Shown piece after piece: positions 56,129-64,000 of a DNA stretch of 64,000 bases (its first letter is position 1; every line of letters starts with the position of its first letter). Source of the stretch: Gigaspora rosea (lineage: Eukaryota > Glomeromycota > Glomeromycetes > Diversisporales > Gigasporaceae); NCBI GenBank assembly GCA_003550325.1, contig QKWP01000133.1, forward strand, positions 27,107-91,106, written 5' to 3'. Below the pieces are notes generated by a model, which saw only the letters and a program-made list of their open reading frames with translations, made no database searches and was not told the DNA's origin. The translations under genes were made by a program, and so were the position numbers.

Positions 56129-57067
56129 ATGAGTCAAAAAGCCACTGAACTTCGCAAACTCGGATGGAATTATCAAAACGGCATCGAGGTTGAAAAGAAT
56201 GAAAGCAAGGCATTTGATTATTATCAAAAATCTGCTGAAATGGGTTATGCTGTTGCAACGGTTGATGTTGGTTATTATTATCAAAATGGAATTGGAATTG
56301 AAAAGGATGAACATAAAGCATTCTTTTATTATCAAAAATCTGTTGAGATGGGTAATACTACTGCAATATGTAAACTTAGTTATTATTATTTTAATGGAAT
56401 CGGAGTTGAAAAGGATGAACATAAGGCATTCTTTTATTATCAAAAATCTGCTGAGATGGGGGACTTTGGCGGAATATATAATGTTGGTTATTGTTATGAT
56501 AAAGGAATTGGTGTTGAAAAGGATGAAAATAAGGCATTCTTTTATTATCAAAAATCTGCTGACATGGAGAGCGCTGCTGGAATAAGAGGGGTTGGAGATT
56601 GTTATCGTAATGGAATTGGAATTGAAAAGGATGAACATAAGGCATTCTTTTATTATCAAAAATCTGCTGAAATGGGGGATGCTAAAGGAACATTTCATGT
56701 TGGAAATTGTTATAAAAATGGAATCGGAGTTGAAAAGAATAAAAATAAGGCATTCTTTTATTGTCAAAAATCTGCCGATATGGGTGATGCTGCTGCAATG
56801 TGTAATCTTGGTAATTGTTATCGCTATGGATTCGGAGTTATGAAAGATGAACGTAAAGCGTTTGAATGTTACAAAAAGGCCGCTAATATGAAAGATTTTG
56901 GTGGAATTTATAATCTTAGTGAATGTTACCGAAATGGAATTGGAGTAAAAGGAGATATTCAAAGGGCTGATCATTGGTATCGAAAATTAAGAAGTCTTGA
57001 AAAAATCAATAAAATATCGCATGAAGAAATAGATGTTGGTGTTAAAAATGTTCTAAACGATGAATAA
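56129..57067 (+). CDS. Sel1-like repeat protein
   Basis: 312 residues from the ATG at 56,129 (MSQKATELRKLG); an upstream in-frame ATG at 56,087 gives 326, but the shorter start begins directly with the first repeat. It consists of seven or eight 36-residue Sel1 repeats of the form KAFFYYQKSAEMGD, then a variable helix, then GNCYRNGIGVEKDE, with the usual Gly, Ala, Tyr positions, and ends in a short charged tail. Sel1 solenoids mediate protein-protein contacts. In Glomeromycotina they form large families, often next to kinase domains; no kinase is present here. Intronless, intact, and more balanced in base use than its surroundings. The repeats are unusually alike, suggesting recent unit exchange. 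Confidence 0.9.
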   Translation: MSQKATELRKLGWNYQNGIEVEKNESKAFDYYQKSAEMGYAVATVDVGYYYQNGIGIEKDEHKAFFYYQKSVEMGNTTAICKLSYYYFNGIGVEKDEHKAFFYYQKSAEMGDFGGIYNVGYCYDKGIGVEKDENKAFFYYQKSADMESAAGIRGVGDCYRNGIGIEKDEHKAFFYYQKSAEMGDAKGTFHVGNCYKNGIGVEKNKNKAFFYCQKSADMGDAAAMCNLGNCYRYGFGVMKDERKAFECYKKAANMKDFGGIYNLSECYRNGIGVKGDIQRADHWYRKLRSLEKINKISHEEIDVGVKNVLNDE

Positions 57068-57989
57068 TGATGATAATGATGATGATGATAATGTGATCAA
57101 GGTGCAATTCTCAAAAGCGGAAATATCAAGCAAGGATTAAAATCACCAATTCGATTAAATCGATTAACACCAGAAAGATAAGATCAATTTCTATTTCTAA
57201 GATCGTCGAGGATGAGATCAGCCAAAGGATTGAGTCTGTCGAGATCATTGATGATTAAAATTTAATCCTTTCAAAATTATGTACTGTGTAAAATATATTT
57301 TAATTAAAAATAAATTTTGACTAAAAGAAAATTTAAACCAATTTAAAAAAAATTCATTTTAACATTTATTGGTATAATAATTAATAGTTATGAGGATATA
57401 TTTTAAATCTGATCTTTTATTCTGACAGGAATCCTTTTACAGTTTTACACAATGGAATCCTAACTTTAATAAAAAAATGTCATTCTGGGATTTCCGGATC
57501 TCCGATTGATTAATAACAGATAACGTAATTCTTAATTTATATCCTAAAGAATTTTTTTCAAATTATATATAAATTAAGGCATGATGTCATTAATCAATTG
57601 GTGAAATTCCACATCACATAATGACATTTTCTCATATCTTATTAAGAAGAACGTATAAATTATTATTCTAGATCGGAGTTTCTGAACTGTACGAAAGTCT
57701 ACAATCCTTTTTATAAAAAATTCTCTGTTTAGTACGCGTTTTATGGATTTATTAATTTTTCCCATTGGATGATCAATCTCATTATACGTGTATGAAATAA
57801 ATCACTACGTATTTAAATTAATTTTTTTTTTCGTATTTAATTTTTTTTCGTACAGTGTTTAATTTTTTTCATTTAATTTTTTTCCGTATTTAACAAATAA
57901 TTTTTTCATATTTAACAGTTAATTTTTTTTTCATATTTAATTTTTTTATCGTATTTAATTTTCTCGTATTTAATTTTTTTTTTTTTATA
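57068..57989. other. Non-coding stretch downstream of the Sel1 gene
   Basis: A short ATGATGATGATAATG run just after the stop, then AT-rich sequence. From 57,815 T-rich TTTTTTTCGTATTTAA repeats begin. No gene. Confidence 0.5.
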
Positions 57990-58183
57990 CAACTAACTCT
58001 CGTCATAGTGTACTCTAATTATAATGAAGATTCGATATGTGTAGTGAAGAATTTCTGAATTCTAAAATTACTGAACTTCAACCCGATATAGTGAAGTATT
58101 TTACATATAGTATTTTCTCGATATAAGCTTATGGTGAAGATTTTTTCTTAGCCCGGGGACTTCACTATAATGAGAGTAAGTTA
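57990..58183. mobile_element. TA-flanked MITE in the T-rich array
   Basis: 194 bp. CAACTAACTCTCGTCATAGTG at the left mirrors CACTATAATGAGAGTAAGTT at the right, with inner AATTATAATGAAG and CTTCACTATAATG words. TA lies outside both ends, as for mariner/pogo. No coding. Confidence 0.65.
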
Positions 58184-58303
58184 TATTTAATTTTTTTTTT
58201 TCGTATTTAATTATTTTTTCATATTTAATTTTTTTCATATATAATTTTTTTTCATATTCAATATTTTTTCATAATAAGTAACTGCGCGACGTTGTCACGC
58301 AAA

Positions 58304-58538
58304 ACCAGGAACGGAAAGTGGATTTTCAGCAAGTTACAGGTTAAACCAGTTTTAGCATAAGTTTCTGTTTTTTTTTTTTTGCATGCGATACAGTAGATCA
58401 AAGCCCCATAGAGTATGTACAAATATAGAAATACATTCAGAAGTCACAAGGATAGATTAACCAATCAGATACAAAAGAGACACAGCATTTCAAATGCCTA
58501 TAAACCATACACTACGTACTTTGTACTCCGTTCCTGGT
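58304..58538. mobile_element. Probable MITE in the T-rich array
   Basis: 235 bp with ends ACCAGGAACGGA and TCCGTTCCTGGT (12-bp perfect inverted repeat). It is more GC-rich than the array it interrupts. Target duplication not clear. Confidence 0.55.
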
Positions 58539-58954
58539 ATATTTAATATTTTTTCATATTAATTGATTTTTTTGTATTTAAATTAATTTTTTCATATTTA
58601 ATGTTTTTTTTCGTCTTTAAATTAATTTTTTTTCGTCTTCAAATTATTTTTTTTCGTCTCAAATTAATTTTTTTTCGTTTTCAAATTAATTTATTTTCGA
58701 ATTTAAATTAATTTTTTTCGTATCATAATTAAATTAATTTTTTTCGTCTTCAAATTAATTTTTTTTTCGAATTTAAATTAATTTTTTTCGTCTTCCAATT
58801 AATTTTTTTTCGAATTTAAATTAATTTTTTCGTAATTAAATTAAGAATTTTACTAACTATAACCGGCGGGTGTAATTAACCAATAAATTTGCAGGATCAG
58901 GTGTAACGTGCAAATCAGTTTGTGTAACAAAAATGCTAATATCTCAAGAACTAG

Positions 58955-58982
58955 CATATTAGCCCGTGCCTCCGGCACGGGT
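58955..58982. repeat. GC-rich hairpin
   Basis: CCCGTGCCTCCGGCACGGG forms an 8-bp perfect stem with a 3-base loop in AT-rich sequence. A shorter similar hairpin (CGTGGCTCTGCCACG) lies near 52,925. Function unknown; possibly the end of an element. Confidence 0.75.
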
Positions 58983-58989
58983 TAAGGGT

Positions 58990-59140
58990 AGTCAATTTAA
59001 ATTAATGCATGGTAATTTATTGAACAATTAAATGATTATGATTAATTATACATTGTCCTGAAACACAATTGTTACAGTGAAATGAATTAAACTTCATACT
59101 CACGCTGGTAATTTATTGAATAATCAAATCGCCGATAAGC
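58990..59140. repeat. Dispersed repeat, ACTTCATACTCACCCTGG family
   Basis: Contains GAATTAAACTTCATACTCAC, GGTAATTTATTGAA and CATTGTCCTGAAACACAATTG, matching 60,370-60,650 and 44,340-44,480. Confidence 0.75.
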
Positions 59141-59559
59141 TCGTCAACAAAGTGACGGAGCAGTCATTATTGCGAGATCAGCTGATTTTATTGCGGATCA
59201 TGTAGATTTTTTTTTTATAGTTTGTGTTTTGATTGAGGCTTCTTGTTTAAGGGTGGGTTTGTTTGTTGTTTTTGTTGTAGTATCGTATGATTTTAGCAAA
59301 TTTAGGTTTCGACGAATATTGGTAAAGAGGATATATTGAAGTAGGGCTAAGTGTATGAATGGTGGCTATGGGCATGCGGATGTTAAGGAATGAAGTTATA
59401 AGGGTTTGTTGTTTCGGAATTGAAGAAGTTACCTTTGGTTTTGCTATCGCTCGCCTTGGCTCTATCTCCCGCCCCCTATTTTAAGTGGCTTGCAAGTATT
59501 ATTAGTATCAGTCACAGCTACAGTAGATATTGTAGTATGTTTTTTTGGATTTTATTGCT

Positions 59560-59985
59560 GCATGGCAGTGCAAGGACCATCAGTGCAAGGACCATCAGTA
59601 GCAATTTTTGGGCTCCACGGCTGCAGGGGCAGTGCAGCGACCCTTATTAATGGACAGTTAGGATCCGCGGCTGCAGTAGCAGCAAGGACCTTATTAGTGA
59701 ATAGAAGGCTCCGCGGTTGCAGTGACAGTGCAAGGACCTTAAAAATGAGCAGTTAGGCTCCGCGGCTGCAGTGGCAGTGCAAGGACCTTATTAATGGTAA
59801 GTTAGAATCACGGCTGCAGTGGCAGTGTAAGGACCTTATTAATGAATTTAGGCTCCGCGGCTGCAGTGGCAGTGCAAGGACCTTATTAGTGAATAGTTAG
59901 GCTCCGCAGCTGCAGTGGCAGTGCAAGGACCTTATTAATGGACAGTTAGGGTCCACAGCTGCAGTGTCAGTGCAAGTACCTGAAA
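59560..59985. repeat. 49-bp GC-rich minisatellite, about eight copies
   Basis: The unit GGCTCCGCGGCTGCAGTGGC, AGTGCAAGGACCTTATTA, ATGGACAGTTA is repeated with a 49-bp period (for example 59,851 to 59,900 to 59,949). The first copies are more divergent. It stands out sharply in base composition. Short frames across it are a by-product of the repeat. Confidence 0.9.
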
Positions 59986-60369
59986 GAGATACACAAGATG
60001 ACGTCCCGATTCTCTTTTTAGCTATATACGTATGTTAGTTATCTTGCTTATGTTGCGGTTTCATGTTGTAGGCAGGGTGTGGTGGGACCTTTGGGTTTAG
60101 GAAATTTGGGGACTGAAGGGTCAGTAGTTAATGTGTCTGATAGGTTGAGAGAATGATTGGTACAGGTTCAGATAAGTTTTCATAGACTATTAGGTATTGA
60201 GTTTCAAGTATTAATCTAGAGTTTTTTTGGATAGCGAACCTATTCCCATATGTTTTTTCGTATATAGCAATAAAGTAGTAATCGAGCAATAATAATTGAG
60301 CAATTACTTGTTTGTTGTCCGGTTGCGCGATTTTGCAATAATTTTTAGTGAGCATAGATATACCGAAAA
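59986..60369. other. Non-coding stretch
   Basis: No gene; mixed composition, no repeat recognised. Confidence 0.5.
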
Positions 60370-60655
60370 AAAATTAAGCTTTATACTCATGCTAGTAATT
60401 TATTGGACGATTAAATGATCATCGTTAATTGCACATAGAATGCAATTGTTAAAGTGGAAAGAATTAAACTTCATACTCACCCTGGTAATTTATTGAACGA
60501 TTAAATGGATTATGGCTAATAATACATCGTCTTAAAACACAATCATCAAAGTGAACAGAATTAAACTTCATACTCACCCTGATGATTTATTGAGTGATTA
60601 GATGATTCTCTTGAAACACAATCACGTTAAAGTGAACCAAATTAATTGATAATCC
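60370..60655. repeat. Three tandem units of the ACTTCATACTCACCCTGG family
   Basis: Units of about 95 bp start near 60,376, 60,465 and 60,560: AATTAAACTTCATACTCACC, CTGGTAATTTATTGAACGAT, TAAATGATTAT, and ACACAATTGTTAAAGTGAA. Same family as 59.0 and 44.4 kb. Confidence 0.85.
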
Positions 60656-60970
60656 AGTTATAATCGGCACTAATTTATATGTGTAATTTGGGGTAAAATT
60701 TGTTGATCTATTAAGTACTTTTTAAAAGTATATAAAATCTCGTATTCGACAAGTTCTTTACAAATAAGTAATTTCACATGATAGACAATGTAACTTTGTA
60801 CAAAAAAGGTCATAAATTTATATTCTTTTAAAAAAAGTGAGATGTTACTTCGATAAAAAAACTATTTATTATATACAAACGCCAGATTCCACGATTTTAT
60901 AAATATAATAAATGTCGGATTCCAATACATGACTTTTATCATATGAAGTAAGTAACCTAAGAAAATATAC

Positions 60971-63783
60971 CTATTCAATATCTCGGAGGTTTCAGATACC
61001 TCCAAAGAATGTCTTGCCATATTTTGCTTCCACTTGCGACTAAAAGTCGCAATCCAGTTATTAATAGTGGATACTTTTGGAACATCACTTTGATCAAATT
61101 CACCGCGTTGAGCCCATTTCAATAGTTCATCATTCATTTCTTTACCTGTAAATTTGTTTTTGCTGTCCGCTGTCCCCGCATGAAACATATTTTCTAATAA
61201 ATTTCTGATTTGTTCTGTCATTCGTTTCCAAGGTTCTCTCTGATTATTTTTTTCATTTTCAGCAAGAGCCCACCCTAACGAATACCTGTCATGACTAAGT
61301 TGAGAATAAGTAGAGTTTAATCCTTATTTGACATATACGTTAATACTATACTGGAGAGGTTACCTTTTAGATATCAAGTGTGTATTTATTTGAGTTGGAA
61401 TAATTGTATTTGAAGTATGCATTTCCTAGAATTTTAATATTCATTAAATTTGGTCTTTTAACTATTGGATGTAATAAGCTAATAATGATGTTGCTTTCTG
61501 AAAGTAGATGCTTTTAACAAAGCTAAAAATTCGGCGAATCTGATGGTAATTCTCAAAATCAAAACTTTTGATATATGAGTGCATGAGAGTGAAAACCTGG
61601 AAGTGAATATTTAAGTTTTCACAATGCCAAGTTTAATTCTTGATAAAATGTAATTTATCATGTTTTCAATAGAACATTCGAGATATGTTATTGAACTACT
61701 GAAATTACCAGACAACCAATCACACTGATCAATACTGATGCGTAATATAATTCTTAGGGACTAAGTTCACTACTGTGAAACCTTAAATATTTACTTCAGG
61801 TTTTCACTCTAACGCACTCATATCATATAAATTAGTCTCCTTATTATCGTTCAAAAAATCAGTTATATAAAGTTGATTGTGAAAATTCTTCACGATCAAC
61901 TTTACTTGTTGACTTTTTAAAAGATTTTAAATCAGCACCACTTATTGCATTTTACTAATCCGAATTTAATAAAATTTCTAGTACAAATGTAAATATATTT
62001 GAAGAGCAAGTTCCTTTGGTAAAATAATATCAATATGTGCGATCTTTTTTTTAATTTTGAACTTTTTTCAAAGTAATACTTTCAACATAATAAATTTACC
62101 AAAAGTACTTTCAGTAGGTAATATTATCTAGTCAATATAGAGTGTTATATATGTAAATCTTACCATTGTATCCTCTTGGGATTTGATATAAGATTTGTTC
62201 ACATCTTTATCTATCTAGTAATAAAACAAATAATTAAATTTGGATTAATAAACTAAAGTATAATTAATATAGACGGTATTTTAAATACGTGGTGTTGGCA
62301 TAGTCCATGACTTGGTAGGTGTTGTATGTTCCGATAGCATTGGCTCCGGCTTTCTAAAAACATGTTCCTTTGTAATTTTCATGATTTGCTCAGGTGTATT
62401 TTTTTTCATGCTCCTAATTCCAGTAATGATCTAGCAAAAATACATTCTGCATCCTCTCCTTCATCTGGCCAAGTCCATTGCCAATTAGAAATTCTATATA
62501 TCATTCCCAGTTTTTATTTTTTTTATTTAGTTTAGTTTAATTAATACTTGTATCTGTTGTTATTTAAAATTAGATGCAAAAATACGCAAACCTTCGCAAT
62601 TAGGCATGATATTAGCAACATGAGTGCCTGCCAAGTCTTTTATTGCCTCTTGTATTTCCTCACCCGATTCAATATCATGACCCATTTTTACCCATCGTTT
62701 TATAGCATGTGTTAACTGACCAGATAGTAATAATTGATTAGGGTGTTAGTAATAATAATATCCTGATCCCATTGGGGATTAGCGGAAACGAAGTTTCCGC
62801 TTATTAATAAAATAAGATTCTGAAGTTACTCCAGACCGAACACAGCTTAAGTAGGAGTGGGTTTAAAAAAATAAGGCTATAAATTTGAAGCAACCTGAAG
62901 CAACTTAGACTAGGCCTGGAGTAGCCCAGATAAAACTGAAGCGAGGTTAATTTAATATAGTAGGTTGAAAGTTGGATCAACTCAACCAAATCTATTAACA
63001 ACCCTACTAATTACGAAAATGAAAATTTGTTTATACCTGGGCATGATGCGAATCAATTGCTGTTTTCGCTTCACCGGCCTCAAGAAAGATCCATTTACAC
63101 ACTGAAATACCATACCACTTTTTCCAATGAGCTATGATTATTATTAATTCTGTATTGTGATAATGCAGTCCATTATCAGAAAAAATACTAATCCACTTTG
63201 GTTTTATTTCGATTGTTTCTAGCACACCATGAAGCGAAGACGCTGTAAACCAGGCGTCTTGTTTACTATCGTTACTCCAATGATCAAATGCATGAATATT
63301 AATTTTACCACTATCAGGATCCTTCATATACATTAAGACTGAATAGAGTGACAATCCGCATTTGCCAAAAAATTCAGCCTTGGTTTCTCTAGATTTTTGG
63401 CACAAGATTTTCATCTTGTAGTCAACAATGATCAACGCACCATCTGAATCAAGTTGTGCAAGGTTAGCACTTAGTTGAGCATTAAGGTATGTTTTCCGTG
63501 CATAATGAGCTTGAAAATATACAAGTTTAGTTTGATACTCATTTAAAAGTTCATGAATTTCAAGGGGTGTGTTGGTTTTTATTTCATCAAAAAAAGTAAA
63601 TAGCTTTTCACAATCCTCACATATTTCTGGGTGAACTAAATTGCAATTTCCAAATGCATGTTGTAGACAATGACTTATACAAGGGTTATGAACAGCTTGG
63701 CCTAATGGATTAATAGTAAGTTTTGTAGAATAATCTTTTCGCAAATATCGTTTTAGAGTTTGAGCTTGTGTACTTAAATTTTC
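60971..63783 (-). CDS. Multi-exon DDE-transposase-like gene, 5' end not found
   Basis: Minus strand. The best exon (63,037-63,783, bounded by AG and GT) encodes a Cys/His-rich start (HNPCISHCLQHAFGNC, CEDCEKL), then ALIIVDYKMKIL, a KINIHAFDHWSNDSKQDAWF block, IFSDNGLHYHNTE and FLEAGEAKTAIDSHHAQ. The spaced D, D (SDNG) and E recall an RNase H-fold transposase core. A second exon (62,592-62,715: LTHAIKRWVKMGHDIES) continues it in frame. A later segment near 62,285-62,500 (SNWQWTWPDEGEDAE) and an exon at about 60,971-61,294 (HDRYSLGWALAEN, then DVPKVSTINNWIATF) belong to the same protein, but their junctions do not all join in frame by eye. I believe such proteins form a large uncharacterised family in these fungi. 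Domesticated, live or decayed status is open. Confidence 0.55.
61576..61820. mobile_element. TA-flanked MITE in an intron of the DDE-like gene
   Basis: About 245 bp. TGAGTGCATGAGAGTGAAAA at the left mirrors TTTTCACTCTAACGCACTCA at the right, and the symmetry extends to about 55 bp per arm. TA lies outside both ends. A smaller hairpin (AAAGTTGATTGTGAA with TTCACGATCAACTTT) lies just beyond at 61,869-61,905. Confidence 0.78.
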
Positions 63784-63867
63784 CTATATTTATTTATAGT
63801 ATTAGCATTGAATATACGATTAATATTAGAATATATATAGATACAAATATATATACGTGCATATATG

Positions 63868-64000
63868 CAGTGTCGCCAAATTGATCATAAAGAATATTCG
63901 TGGTTATTATATAATTTTATATTGATAAAAATATAATAATTATCACTAGTCGAATTTTTTAATTTCGACTAGTGTATAACTATGAAGAATCTTTATGATT
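63868..64000. mobile_element. Foldback element running off the window end
   Basis: CAGTGTCGCCAAATTGATCA near 63,868 looks like a TIR start. Downstream, CACTAGTCGAA and TTCGACTAGTG form a perfect 11-bp stem, and GATCATAAAGAATATTC is echoed in inverse by GAATCTTTATGATT at the very end. The right end is outside the window. Confidence 0.55.

Larger units (their letters stand above)
57815..58850. repeat. T-rich (TTTTTTTCGTATTTAA)n array, interrupted twice
   Basis: Three blocks (57,815-57,985; 58,185-58,270; 58,540-58,850) of AATTTTTTTTCGTATTTAA-type units, about 15-20 bp each. Two inserted segments with inverted-repeat ends separate the blocks, so the array was once continuous. Confidence 0.85.

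Noticed and set aside
55979-56974. Long open frame (about 330 codons) on the minus strand opposite the Sel1 gene
   Set aside because: It mirrors the Sel1 repeats exactly and reads as low-complexity Ile/Phe/Ser sequence; codon bias of the repeated sense strand explains the open antisense frame.
59490-59756. Open frames of 76-88 codons across the 49-bp minisatellite
   Set aside because: They are by-products of a GC-rich repeat with a period not divisible by three; no domain and no splice context.
62164-62214. 51-nt candidate exon of the DDE-like gene (IDKDVNKSYIKSQEDTM)
   Set aside because: It has plausible splice edges, but its phase does not connect to the exon at 60,971-61,294, so it was left out of the model.

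Overview
The window looks like nuclear DNA of a filamentous fungus, most likely an arbuscular mycorrhizal fungus (Glomeromycotina, Rhizophagus-like). The reasons are very high AT content, short AT-rich GT-AG introns, a Sel1-repeat gene, a DHA1-type MFS transporter, and a dense population of retroelements, foldbacks and small inverted-repeat elements. No database search was possible, so the taxon is an inference.

Region 1 (about 1-20,640) is one compact block with every gene on the + strand. It has strong A-over-T skew and reading frames that abut or overlap (TAA-ATG, TAATG, ATG inside the previous gene). In order it carries four small single-pass membrane proteins, a gag-like region with two CCHC knuckles, a protease-like region, an array of about 120-bp repeats, an endonuclease IV (Nfo)-like AP endonuclease, a charged coiled-coil protein, a reverse transcriptase-RNase H, an IS1595/ISXO2-like DDE transposase where an integrase would be expected, a multi-zinc-knuckle protein, an AT-rich gap with a TATA box, and about a dozen small genes. 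The last group includes a repeated paralogous family and a Nudix-like protein. I treat it as a virus-like retroelement fossil, mostly open but broken in roughly ten places. The gene content and layout match no family I can name.

Region 2 (21,804-28,928, minus strand) is an ordinary but broken Ty3/gypsy retrotransposon with paired LTRs of about 674 bp. A small hAT-like element sits in its RNase H part.

Region 3 (about 28,930-64,000) is gene-poor. Supported host genes are a six-exon MFS transporter (40,985-43,278), a Sel1-repeat gene (56,129-57,067) and a multi-exon gene of DDE-transposase-like character on the minus strand (60,971-63,783, 5' end not resolved). The rest is a collection of short DNA elements. 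Several hAT-like ones have 8-bp target duplications and are filled with a private short motif; there are also TA-flanked mariner/pogo-like elements, a 9-bp-TSD foldback, a tRNA-derived SINE with a 15-bp target duplication, a near-complete 735-bp palindrome, minisatellites and degenerate dispersed repeats.
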